Source of the DNA: Microvirga terrae
GTDB taxonomy: Bacteria; Pseudomonadota; Alphaproteobacteria; Rhizobiales; Beijerinckiaceae
DNA: 64,000 nucleotides
Assembly: GCF_013307435.2 (NCBI RefSeq)
Contig: NZ_CP102845.1
Coordinates: 682,001 to 746,000 of the forward strand
Reading direction: 5' to 3'
Shown in pieces: positions 54,447-62,645 of the stretch. Position numbers and translations under genes: made by a program. Each line of letters begins with the position of its first letter. Positions within the stretch are counted from its first letter, which is position 1. The notes beneath the pieces are model-generated. The model did no database searches and had not been told where the DNA came from. It saw only the letters and a program-made list of their open reading frames with translations.

Positions 54447-55226
54447 ATGGAAACAGGATTGAAGGGAAAGCGCGCGCTCGTTCTCGGCGCGAGCAAAGGG
54501 TTGGGCTTCGGCATCGCGCAGGGCTTGGCCGAGGAGGGCGCCCGGGTCGCCATCGCGAGCCGCAGCATGGACGGGTCGAAGGCGGCTGCCGACAAGATCG
54601 GCAGGGACGTCCTGCCGTTCATCTGCGATACCGGCAAGGTCGATCAGGTCGATGCCCTGGTCAAGGATGTGACGGAAGCGCTCGGCGGCGTCGACATTCT
54701 CGTGCTCAACAGCGGCGGTCCGCCGCCCGGCAAGGCGCAAGGGGTGTCGTCCGATCAGTGGCGCCAGTCGTTCGAGGCGATGTTCGTCAACCTGGTGCGG
54801 ATTGCCGATCAGCTTCTCCCCGGCATGATCGAGCGCAAGTTCGGCCGCATCATTTCGGTGATCTCGTCCGGCGTGATCCAGCCGATCCCGAACCTCGCGA
54901 TCTCGAACGCGATCCGTCCCGCGCTCGTCGGCTGGGGCAAGACGCTCGCGAGCGAAGTGGCCTCCTCGGGCGTGACCGTGAACGCCGTCGCGCCGGGCCG
55001 CATCGCTACCGATCGCCTGAAGCAGCTCGATGCCGCCAATGCGGAGCGGACCGGCCGTTCCGTCGAAGATGTGGCGAACGCTGCCCGCGCGGGCATTCCG
55101 GCAGGTCGCTACGGCGAGATTGAGGAGTTCGCGGCTGCCGCCGTCTTCCTGGCGAGCGAGAAGGCCTCGTTCATGACGGGCTCGATCCTGCGCGTCGATG
55201 GCGGGCAGATCTCGTCGACCACCTGA
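54447..55226 (+). CDS. SDR-family oxidoreductase with altered catalytic Tyr/Lys
   Basis: The 259-residue Rossmann protein has the cofactor loop GASKGLGFG (about 14-22), LNSGG and the C-terminal GSILRVDGG. The usual S-x12-Y-x3-K triad is not present: at the expected place it reads NLAISNAIRPAL, giving Ser153 and Arg157 for Tyr and Lys. Closely similar SDRs with the SNxxR variant are known, so it is a subfamily and not a random mutation. Its chemistry may differ from normal SDRs. AGGGGAG is its ribosome site. Confidence 0.85.
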   Translation: METGLKGKRALVLGASKGLGFGIAQGLAEEGARVAIASRSMDGSKAAADKIGRDVLPFICDTGKVDQVDALVKDVTEALGGVDILVLNSGGPPPGKAQGVSSDQWRQSFEAMFVNLVRIADQLLPGMIERKFGRIISVISSGVIQPIPNLAISNAIRPALVGWGKTLASEVASSGVTVNAVAPGRIATDRLKQLDAANAERTGRSVEDVANAARAGIPAGRYGEIEEFAAAAVFLASEKASFMTGSILRVDGGQISSTT

Positions 55227-55269
55227 TCCGGTTCGACACGGGGGGAGGCGGCCTTCCGCCTCACCCCGT

Positions 55270-56667
55270 TCAAGCGATCATCCCCGCCCAGTACAGGATG
55301 ACCCCTGCGATGGACGTCGCTGCAAGCGTCGGCAGCATCCCGATCTTGAAGCGGAACATGGCGATGACGGCCGCCCCTGCGAGCAGCAGCGCCCATTCAT
55401 CGACACTTTTCCATTCAGGCATATCGAAATCGAGCGGCCCCCATTCCATCGCTCGAACGCGGCCGAAGATCGTGTGAATCCCGAACCAGACGGCAAGGTT
55501 CAGGATCACGCCCACCACGGCAGCCGTGATGGCGGTGAGGGCGCCGCTCAGGGCCTTGTTGCCACGTAACACTTCGATGTAGGGCGCCCCGAGGAAGATC
55601 CAGAGAAAGCAGGGAGTGAAGGTCACCCATGTGGCAAGGAGGCCGCCGAGCGTGCCTGCCAGGAGCGGAGGAAGCGAGCCGGCGTCCCGGAACGCCGCCA
55701 TGAACCCCACGAATTGGAGCACCATGATCAAGGGGCCTGGCGTGGTTTCCGCCATGCCGAGTCCATCGAGCATCTCGCCCGGCTGCAGCCAGCCATAGGT
55801 TTCCACGGCCTGCTGAGCCACATAGGCCAGAACCGCGTAGGCGCCCCCGAAGGTGACCATCGCCATCTTGGAAAAGAAGATCGCGATCTGGCTGAAGACG
55901 TCGTTGCGGCCGAGGATCAGCAGGAGAGCCAGAACCGGCACCAGCCAGAGCGCAAGCCAGATCGCCGCGACGCGCACGCTTCGTCCCGTGCTGGGTGTGG
56001 CGTGGGCGGGACGGTGCTCCCCGAGAAGATTGTCGCCGTCCTGCGCGTCCGCGCCGTGTCCGCCGGCTTCGAACTGCGGGAGACCCGCCCGCGCACCGAC
56101 AAAGCCGATCACCGCGGCCGCGAGAATGATCAGAGGAAAGGGCGCGCCGAGGAAGAAGATCGCCACGAAGGCCGCCGCAGCAATCCCGATCAGGATGCGG
56201 TTCTTCAATGCCCGCCTGCCGATCCGGACCACGGCCTCGAGAACGATGGCCAGCACGGCTGCCTTCAGGCCGAAGAAGAGCGCCGCCACGATGCCGATCT
56301 TGCCGTAGAGGGCATAGACCCAACTGAGGCCCATGATGGCGACGATCCCGGGCAGGATGAACAGCCCTCCCGCCATGATGCCGCCGAGGGTGCGGTGCAT
56401 GAGCCAGCCCACATAGGTGGCAAGCTGCTGGGCCTCCGGACCCGGCAGCAGCATGCAGTAGTTGAGGGCATGGAGGAAACGTCCTTCGGAGATCCAGCGC
56501 TTCTCCTCCACCAGGATCCGGTGCATCACGGCAATCTGCCCGGCCGGCCCGCCGAAGCTCAGGGCCGCCACGCGCAGCCAGACGCGGAACGCCTCGCCGA
56601 GAGAGACACCGTGATCGGGCAGAGCTTGCCCCTTGGCCTGCCCGGGTTCGCGCATTGTTTCGTTCAC
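55270..56667 (-). CDS. chrA: chromate efflux transporter
   Basis: The 465-residue CHR-family protein has two homologous halves, each with a CHR domain. The first includes FRVWLRVAALSFGGPAGQIA and LLPGPEAQQLATY, the second FFSKMAMVTFGGAYAVLAY and AETTPGPLIM. About 10-12 helices. It exports chromate from the cell. Start GTG 56667 has AGGGG before it; ATG 56655 is an alternative. It lies immediately after the chrB stop, so chrB-chrA is a two-gene operon. Confidence 0.92.
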   Translation of the reverse strand: MNETMREPGQAKGQALPDHGVSLGEAFRVWLRVAALSFGGPAGQIAVMHRILVEEKRWISEGRFLHALNYCMLLPGPEAQQLATYVGWLMHRTLGGIMAGGLFILPGIVAIMGLSWVYALYGKIGIVAALFFGLKAAVLAIVLEAVVRIGRRALKNRILIGIAAAAFVAIFFLGAPFPLIILAAAVIGFVGARAGLPQFEAGGHGADAQDGDNLLGEHRPAHATPSTGRSVRVAAIWLALWLVPVLALLLILGRNDVFSQIAIFFSKMAMVTFGGAYAVLAYVAQQAVETYGWLQPGEMLDGLGMAETTPGPLIMVLQFVGFMAAFRDAGSLPPLLAGTLGGLLATWVTFTPCFLWIFLGAPYIEVLRGNKALSGALTAITAAVVGVILNLAVWFGIHTIFGRVRAMEWGPLDFDMPEWKSVDEWALLLAGAAVIAMFRFKIGMLPTLAATSIAGVILYWAGMIA

Positions 56668-56668
56668 G

Positions 56669-57493
56669 TCATGCCCCTGGTTTTCGCGTGGGCCAATTGT
56701 GCGTTTCATCGGTCGCGTCCCGGCACCAGCGATAGAAGGCATCATAGAGCAGAAGCCCGGCTTCGACCTGTGCGAGGTCGTCCGCATACATCCGGGACAA
56801 TCCCAGCGAGGCGGCGAGCAGACCGGGCGCTTCGGGCGCCAGGTCGAGCCGCGCCGTGTCGGCGCCTCTGACGATGGTGGCGAGCCGCTTCAGCGGCGCG
56901 GTGGACAGCCCGAACTCCTCGACCATGACATCGAAGGTGCAGAGCTCGCCCCGATGGCTCCAGAATATCTCATCGCCTTCGATATCGAAGGGCGTCGCCG
57001 AGAAGCGTTCGGAAACACCTTGGACCTCCGAGGTCGGAACGAACAGGAAGACGGCGTCGGGGTCGACGAAACGGCGGATCAGCCAGGGGCAGGCGATCCG
57101 GTCGATCTTGGGTCGCGAGCGGGTGACCCAGACCGTCCTTCCTTGCCGATCGAGCGATGGGATCCGATCCGACGGGACCATGGGCAAACCAGCCTGCGCC
57201 CAGGCCAGCGCCCCGCCTTCAAGGGAGTCCGCCGGCACTCCTGCATGGCGCAGCCAAGCCGCCACCCCGTGGCTGAGCTTCAGACCCTTCTGACAGATCA
57301 CGACGGCAGTCCGGCCCTCAAAGTCAACGAACCAGTCGGCAACGGTCTCGAAAGACCTCCGCCGGGAGCCGGGGATGAGGCGGGGGTCGCCTGCAAAATC
57401 CTCATCGGTGCGCACATCGATGAGGACGGGGCATCTGGGCGTGCCGACAAGGCGCGACAGCTTTTCGGGAGAGATGGTGTTGAATGACGACAT
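56669..57493 (-). CDS. chrB: chromate resistance protein ChrB, rhodanese-fused form
   Basis: The 274-residue fusion has an N-terminal rhodanese domain (about 7-106, with the sulfur-carrying Cys67 in VVICQKGLKLSHG) and a C-terminal ChrB chromate-resistance domain (about 120-270, with RPKIDRIACPWLIRRFVDP). The C-terminal domain is implicated in chromate sensing or reduction. The fused form occurs in several alphaproteobacteria. It lies upstream of chrA and is the likely source of chromate-responsive control, though no helix-turn-helix is present. Upstream 133 bp are free for a promoter. Confidence 0.88.
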   Translation of the reverse strand: MSSFNTISPEKLSRLVGTPRCPVLIDVRTDEDFAGDPRLIPGSRRRSFETVADWFVDFEGRTAVVICQKGLKLSHGVAAWLRHAGVPADSLEGGALAWAQAGLPMVPSDRIPSLDRQGRTVWVTRSRPKIDRIACPWLIRRFVDPDAVFLFVPTSEVQGVSERFSATPFDIEGDEIFWSHRGELCTFDVMVEEFGLSTAPLKRLATIVRGADTARLDLAPEAPGLLAASLGLSRMYADDLAQVEAGLLLYDAFYRWCRDATDETHNWPTRKPGA

Positions 57494-57626
57494 GGTGCAT
57501 CCGTGATGGTTGAGAGCGGATGCGATGCTTGGGCATGTCGCCTCGTGGGGAGATCGCGATCCCCATAGGGCGGATCACAATTCAACCCTCCGGTTTTGTC
57601 AAATCAAATCGATCCGGGTCTGGCCC

Positions 57627-58415
57627 TCAGAAATCCGGCTCGGCATCCCTCTCCAGGGTCTGAACGACAAGGCCGTTCGCAATGAGAGACCCCCACACAT
57701 CCTCGGCTGTCTCCGCGAAGTTCACGAGCTTGCGGTCGTGCTCGCTCACCATGCCATGCTCGAGCAGGGCATCGAACTTGATGACCGATTGCCAATAGGC
57801 CTTGTCGAAGAGGACGATCGGCAGGGGTGGGGCTTTGCCGGTCTGGCGAAGGGTCAGCATCTCAAACAATTCGTCCAAGGTGCCGAAGCCACCTGGAAAA
57901 ACCACGAGGGCATTGGCCCGCATGGCCAGGTGCATCTTGCGCATGGCGAAGTAGTGAAAGCGGAATGTAAGATCCGGAGTCGAGTAGGAATTCGGCTCCT
58001 GCTCATGCGGCAGCGTGATGTTGAATCCGATGGAGGGCGCGCCGACGTCGAAGGCTCCCCGGTTCGCCGCCTCCATGATACCCGGGCCGCCGCCGGTCGC
58101 AATCACGTTGTCCCGGGTGCCGCTGGTGACCGTCATGGCGCCGCCCCGCTCGGACGCAATGGCCCCGAAGGCGCGGGCCTGCTCGTACCAGAACGGATGC
58201 TTTCCGGGACCGTTCTCGTGAACGCGGGCGCTGCCGAAGACGACGATGGTCGATCGCACACCCCAGGTCCGCAGGCTCTCCTCGGCCTTGGCATATTCCA
58301 GCATGAACCGGACGCCCCGCATGGAATCGCCCAGGAGGAAGTCCTGATCCATCGCGGCGAGCCGGTAGGACGGCGAGTTGAGGCTTGCGGCATTTGAAGG
58401 TTCGCTGTCAGCCAT
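57627..58415 (-). CDS. LOG-family protein (cytokinin-activating phosphoribohydrolase-like, type II)
   Basis: The 262-residue protein is longer than plant LOG enzymes. It has the signature PGGFGTLDELFE and the nucleotide-binding GGGPGIMEAANRGA, matching the TIGR00730 family. These proteins cleave nucleoside 5'-monophosphates such as AMP or cytokinin ribotides to the base and ribose 5-phosphate. Type II members (long N-terminus) are common in bacteria and act mostly in nucleotide metabolism. It diverges from the FAH gene. Confidence 0.88.
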   Translation of the reverse strand: MADSEPSNAASLNSPSYRLAAMDQDFLLGDSMRGVRFMLEYAKAEESLRTWGVRSTIVVFGSARVHENGPGKHPFWYEQARAFGAIASERGGAMTVTSGTRDNVIATGGGPGIMEAANRGAFDVGAPSIGFNITLPHEQEPNSYSTPDLTFRFHYFAMRKMHLAMRANALVVFPGGFGTLDELFEMLTLRQTGKAPPLPIVLFDKAYWQSVIKFDALLEHGMVSEHDRKLVNFAETAEDVWGSLIANGLVVQTLERDAEPDF

Positions 58416-58584
58416 GGAATAGGACTCCTGTCACGCGGCCTGCACAAAGCATACTTTCCGGTCCCGGTTAACCCTTTTCGGCCCGGCAAAGACATGGTCG
58501 AAGGTCCACAAAGTGGAATGCCCCTGTCCGTGGCGCTCCCATTGCCGCGCGGCGCAACGGAGCACGAGCCAGATTTGTTCCGAC

Positions 58585-58610
58585 CTTTCCCCGATCGAAG
58601 CCGGGGAAAG
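58585..58610. promoter_or_regulatory. hairpin in the 5' region of the FAH-ALDH operon
   Basis: CTTTCCCCG and CGGGGAAAG form a perfect 9-bp stem with an 8-base loop, about 100 bp before the FAH start. It may be an operator, an mRNA leader structure or a weak terminator. Confidence 0.35.
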
Positions 58611-58706
58611 TCATTTTCCCTATAGCCGCTCGCGCCGCGGTGGCTATATCAAGGGCGCACATGGGAAGGGCGGAAAACGGCCCCAACAGGAAGCGAGCGC
58701 CAGCCA

Positions 58707-59903
58707 ATGGACCATTTGTCTTCGACGATGATAGCCCGGATTCTGCCGGACGATGGATTGCAAGGAGTTCTTGTCGGACGCGTCTGGCGCCCTGGGATCG
58801 GACCCTCCGTCGTCGCCGTCAGGGAGGACGGGCTCTTCGATATCTCCTCGACCTATCCGACGGTGAGCGGCCTTGCGGCTCTCGAGAATCCTGCGCATGC
58901 GGTGAAAGCCGCCAAGGGCGAGAGGATCGGCTCGCTCGAAGAGGTCGCCGGCAATACCGCGCCGGACGGCCGTGATGCGTCCAAACCCTGGCTTCTCGCG
59001 CCGATCGATCTCCAGGTCATCAAGGCAGCCGGCGTTACCTTCGCCGTGTCCATGCTGGAGCGCGTCATCGAGGAGCGCGCACGAGGCGACGCCAGCGCCG
59101 CGGCCGCCATCCGGGCCGAGGTCCTGCGGCTCGTGGGCGATGATCTGAGCCGTCTGAAGCCCGGGTCGGCCGAGGCTATGGCCCTCAAGGAGGTTCTCGT
59201 CGCCCAGGGGGCGTGGAGTCAGTATCTCGAGGTCGGCATCGGACCCGACGCGGAGGTGTTCACCAAGGCTCCGACGCTCTCGGCCGTTGGCACCTTCATG
59301 GATGCGGGCCTGCACCCCAAATCCACCTGGAACAATCCCGAGCCCGAGGTGGTAGTGATCGTCACGGCTCAGGGCAGGATCGTCGGGGCCACCCTCGGCA
59401 ACGACGTGAACCTGCGCGATTTCGAAGGGCGCTCTGCGCTGCTGCTCTCGAAGGCGAAGGACAACAACGCATCGTGCTCCGTCGGACCGTTCATCCGGTT
59501 CTTTGATGAAACCTTCTCGCTCGATGACGTGCGCCAGACCACGGTGACGCTGACGGTCGAGGGTGAAGACGGGTTCAGGCTCGAGGGCTCCTCGTCGATC
59601 ACGAAGATCAGCCGCGATCCCGAGGACCTTGTCGCTCAGACCATCGGTCCCCACCATCAGTACCCGGACGGGTTCGCGCTCTTCCTTGGGACGATGTTCG
59701 CGCCCACGCAGGACCGGAACGAGGCCGGCATGGGCTTCACGCACAAGCGCGGCGACACCGTCACCATTGCGGCTCCCAAGCTTGGAGCGCTGGTCAACCG
59801 CATGAAGCCGAGCTCCGAATGCGAGCCGTGGACCTTCGGCATCAGCGCTCTCATGTCCAACCTGGCCCAACGGGGCCTCATCAACACCAGACAGGCAGGT
59901 TAA
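58707..59903 (+). CDS. fumarylacetoacetate hydrolase (FAH)-family enzyme, sugar-acid dehydratase-like
   Basis: The 398-residue protein has a large N-terminal region and a C-terminal FAH fold, with the metal-site cluster EPEVVVIVTAQGRIVG, GNDVNLRDFEG and SKAKDNNASCSVGP. FAH proteins of this length next to an aldehyde dehydrogenase fit 2-keto-3-deoxy-D-arabinonate dehydratase and related enzymes in non-phosphorylative pentose (Weimberg-type) pathways. The sugar is unknown. ATG is 2 bp before the ALDH ATG spacing (stop at 59903, ATG at 59906), so the two are co-translated. Confidence 0.82.
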   Translation: MDHLSSTMIARILPDDGLQGVLVGRVWRPGIGPSVVAVREDGLFDISSTYPTVSGLAALENPAHAVKAAKGERIGSLEEVAGNTAPDGRDASKPWLLAPIDLQVIKAAGVTFAVSMLERVIEERARGDASAAAAIRAEVLRLVGDDLSRLKPGSAEAMALKEVLVAQGAWSQYLEVGIGPDAEVFTKAPTLSAVGTFMDAGLHPKSTWNNPEPEVVVIVTAQGRIVGATLGNDVNLRDFEGRSALLLSKAKDNNASCSVGPFIRFFDETFSLDDVRQTTVTLTVEGEDGFRLEGSSSITKISRDPEDLVAQTIGPHHQYPDGFALFLGTMFAPTQDRNEAGMGFTHKRGDTVTIAAPKLGALVNRMKPSSECEPWTFGISALMSNLAQRGLINTRQAG

Positions 59904-59905
59904 CG

Positions 59906-61381
59906 ATGACGAAGAACTATATTGCAGGCGAGTGGCTGTCGGCGACGGAAGCCTCTGCGAACGTCAATCCGTCGAACACCAACGACGTGGTGGGCGAGTA
60001 TGCCCGCGCTTCAGTGGCGGAGGCCGAGCGCGCCATCGCAGCGGCTTACGATGCCTTCCCGGCCTGGTCGCGCTCCTCGATCCAGCAGCGCCACGACATT
60101 CTGAAGGCGGTCGGCGACGAGATCCTCGCCCGCAAGGAGGAGCTTGGCCGCCTGCTCTCCCGAGAGGAGGGAAAGACCCTGCCGGAGGGCATCGGCGAGG
60201 TGACCCGTGCCGCTCAGATCTTCCTGTTCTTCTCCGGCGAGTGCCTGCGCATGGCTGGCGAGAAGGTGCCGTCCGTGCGGCCCTTCATCGACGTGGAGAT
60301 CACCCGCGAGCCGGTGGGCGTCGTCGGCCTGATCACGCCCTGGAACTTCCCGATCGCAATCCCCGCGTGGAAGATCGCCCCAGCTCTCGCCTACGGCAAC
60401 ACGGTGGTGTTCAAGCCGGCCGATCTCGTGCCGGGTTCGGCCCATGCCCTGTCCGAGATCATCATCCGGGCCGGAGTGCCGGCGGGCGTGTTCAATCTGG
60501 TGATGGGACGCGGCTCGGTGGTGGGCGAAGCCATGCTGCAGAGCCCCAAGGTGTCGGCCATCTCGTTCACCGGATCGGTGCCCACGGGACGCAAGGTCGC
60601 CCAGACCTGCATCACGGCCGATCCGATGAAGAAGGTTCAGCTCGAGATGGGCGGCAAGAACCCGATGGTGGTTCTCGACGACGCCGACCTGAAGGTGGCC
60701 GTGGAATGCGCGGTCAACAGCGCCTTCTTCTCCACGGGCCAGCGCTGCACCGCTTCCTCGCGGCTGATCGTGACCGAGGGCATCCATGACAGGTTCGTGG
60801 CCGCCATGCAGGAGCGTATGCAGGGGCTGGTCATCGACGACGCCCTGAAGGCAGGCACGCATATCGGTCCCGTGGTCGACCAGAGCCAGCTCGACCAGGA
60901 CCTGAAGTATATCCGCATCGGCCAGGAGGAGGGCGCCAAGCTGGTCGCCGGCGGCGAACTGCTGAAGCGCGAGACGCCCGGTTTCTATCTGGCGCCTGCG
61001 CTGTTCACGGAGGTGAGCAACGAGATGCGCGTGGCGCGGGAAGAGATCTTCGGACCGGTCGCCACGGTGACCCGAGCAAGGGATTACGATGAGGCGCTGG
61101 AGCTCGCCAACGATACGCCGTTCGGTCTCTCATCCGGCATCTGCACCACGAGCCTGAAATACGCTTCGCACTTCAAGCGCAATGCGGAAGCCGGCATGGT
61201 GATGGTGAATCTGCCCACCGCCGGCGTCGACTACCATGTGCCGTTCGGCGGTCGGAAGAGCTCGTCCTACGGTCCGCGCGAGCAGGGCCGCTATGCGCAG
61301 GAATTCTACACCACGGTGAAGACTGCCTACACCTTCGACGGTAACGGTCCTTACGTGCCGAAGACCAAGTCGAGCGAGTAA
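59906..61381 (+). CDS. aldehyde dehydrogenase, 2-oxoglutarate semialdehyde dehydrogenase-like
   Basis: The 491-residue NAD(P)-dependent dehydrogenase has the cofactor region ITPWNFPIAIPAWKIAPAL, the catalytic Glu247 (VQLEMGGKNP) and the catalytic Cys281 (STGQRCTASSR). Combined with the FAH enzyme, the likely product is 2-oxoglutarate from 2-oxoglutarate semialdehyde, completing sugar-acid breakdown. It ends in a good rho-independent terminator at 61408. Cytoplasmic. Confidence 0.9.
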   Translation: MTKNYIAGEWLSATEASANVNPSNTNDVVGEYARASVAEAERAIAAAYDAFPAWSRSSIQQRHDILKAVGDEILARKEELGRLLSREEGKTLPEGIGEVTRAAQIFLFFSGECLRMAGEKVPSVRPFIDVEITREPVGVVGLITPWNFPIAIPAWKIAPALAYGNTVVFKPADLVPGSAHALSEIIIRAGVPAGVFNLVMGRGSVVGEAMLQSPKVSAISFTGSVPTGRKVAQTCITADPMKKVQLEMGGKNPMVVLDDADLKVAVECAVNSAFFSTGQRCTASSRLIVTEGIHDRFVAAMQERMQGLVIDDALKAGTHIGPVVDQSQLDQDLKYIRIGQEEGAKLVAGGELLKRETPGFYLAPALFTEVSNEMRVAREEIFGPVATVTRARDYDEALELANDTPFGLSSGICTTSLKYASHFKRNAEAGMVMVNLPTAGVDYHVPFGGRKSSSYGPREQGRYAQEFYTTVKTAYTFDGNGPYVPKTKSSE

Positions 61382-61407
61382 TTCAATTACGCTCGTACGT
61401 CGTATGG

Positions 61408-61446
61408 CCTCAGCGTTTCCGTCCGTGAGACGCTGAGGCTTTTGAC
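61408..61446 (+). terminator. rho-independent terminator after the ALDH gene
   Basis: CCTCAGCGT (from 61409) pairs with ACGCTGAGG (to 61438), with a loop of about 12 bases, followed by CTTTTGAC. The stem is 9 bp. Confidence 0.75.
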
Positions 61447-61687
61447 TTATGTGATGATCGGGCGTGTGAATTTGACGCTCCTTCCAGCGCGAAGTAGTTC
61501 GTGCTTTCAGATTCAGATGTGAGATACACATCCACATCCAAACCAGCGTTAACTTTATCGTCAAAACTCGGGCAGCTTTTGGTCCGGTCCATTGAACTTT
61601 GCCATGGGAACGCCATCATAGGCTTCCAAGAGGACTTGTACTTACAGGCCTGAACTTCTGCAGCGGCAAACATTGTTGCATTCACCT
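61410..61687 (-). CDS. doubtful ORF of 91-92 codons in AT-rich DNA
   Basis: ATG near 61690 (MKVNATMFAAAEVQACKYKS) opens a frame to 61410. It has five-letter-mixed composition, unlike the Arg/Pro-rich shadows of GC-rich genes, and GAGAAA before the ATG. Against it, the 3' end runs through the ALDH terminator stem, codon use does not favour G or C in third position, and no family is recognised. It may be a young or acquired gene or chance. Confidence 0.2.
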
Positions 61688-61797
61688 TCATGCTTTCTCG
61701 CGTGGGAAACTGAATTGCAATTTCGTTCGGTTGCGAATGCATGCTGCTGGTTCTGCGCACCGGTAAGTGGCGCCCCGTCAATAGTAGAGAACTCAAT

Positions 61798-62586
61798 ATG
61801 GTTACTTCCCGGCGTTATCTTATTGCTTCCTCGCTTGCACGTCTGATCCGCAAGGAGAGGGGAGGCAATCGTGTCACGGAGGGCCACTTCCCCAATCAGG
61901 CAGACCGCAGCTCCTTCGTGGTTGTAGAGGGCGACAAGGGCAGCCTCGTTCTGCTCCATGCAGGGCCCAACGGCCCCATTGAGGAGAGGACCGAAGTTCC
62001 TCGGGCCCATGCAGAGGCTCTTCTCGATGTCACGCCCGGCAAGCTTGATTATCTGCTCACTCATCTCACGGTCGGCACGCGCGACATCCAGATCGTCCGT
62101 TTCGTGACGCCCGGTCCGCTGGATCTGATCTCCGTCCCGTTCGAGAGCGATGAGGAAGCGAGAGATTTCCGGCCCCTGTCCTGGTTCGGACCGGATGTGA
62201 CGACGGAAGTGGCCTACCAGAACCGATCCATCGCCCTTGAGGGCGCGCCTCAGGCGCCCGATGTTCCGATGTCGAACGCGGCTCTCAACAGCCTGCTCGA
62301 TACTCTCGAAAACCGGTACTCCGCGCCTCGCGGCTATACCCCCAACGCTCCGGCACGCAGCTCTGCTGAAGCCGGAACCGGGCAGCGCAATGCTCCGCCG
62401 ACCGCTCCTGCACAAGGGAATGAGAGAGCGGCTCAGCCACAGCGGGGCGTTCTGTCCAGGCCCGCGGCTTCGGTTGATGCGGATATGGGGGACGACGATG
62501 CGGGCGACGACAACGATCTGAACCTCAACATCGAGGACAACGTCATCCGCGAGCTGGCCCGCTCGCTCCGGCCCCAGCGCCGCTGA
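61798..62586 (+). CDS. uncharacterised protein with CYTH-like N-terminal half
   Basis: The 262-residue protein has an N-terminal globular half (about 1-150), with strand-like blocks RRYLIASSLARLIRKERGG, VTEGHFP and SFVVVEGDKGSLVLL, then SNAALNSLLDTLENRY. A low-complexity Pro/Gln/Asp tail follows (about 190-240), ending in a helix NVIRELARSLRPQRR. The RRxLI / RxTEGHF pattern recalls CYTH or triphosphate-tunnel proteins, but I cannot name a family. No signal peptide. ATG 61798 is chosen over an earlier ATG at 61741. Confidence 0.6.
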   Translation: MVTSRRYLIASSLARLIRKERGGNRVTEGHFPNQADRSSFVVVEGDKGSLVLLHAGPNGPIEERTEVPRAHAEALLDVTPGKLDYLLTHLTVGTRDIQIVRFVTPGPLDLISVPFESDEEARDFRPLSWFGPDVTTEVAYQNRSIALEGAPQAPDVPMSNAALNSLLDTLENRYSAPRGYTPNAPARSSAEAGTGQRNAPPTAPAQGNERAAQPQRGVLSRPAASVDADMGDDDAGDDNDLNLNIEDNVIRELARSLRPQRR

Positions 62587-62613
62587 TCGCTTGCTCCATC
62601 GAGGACCAGGAAA

Positions 62614-62645
62614 AGCCTGCGCCGTGCGAACGGCGCAGGCTTTTT
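62614..62645. terminator. bidirectional rho-independent terminator
   Basis: An 11-bp stem AGCCTGCGCCG/CGGCGCAGGCT with a 6-base loop has TTTTTC after it on the plus strand and TTTTCC after it on the minus strand. It separates the convergent genes at 61798 and 62645. Confidence 0.85.

Larger units (their letters stand above)
61382..61797. other. AT-rich intergenic region, possibly with a minus-strand ORF
   Basis: This stretch of about 415 bp is clearly AT-richer than the rest of the window. It holds the ALDH terminator and an open frame on the minus strand (61410-61687), whose status is unclear. Confidence 0.5.
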
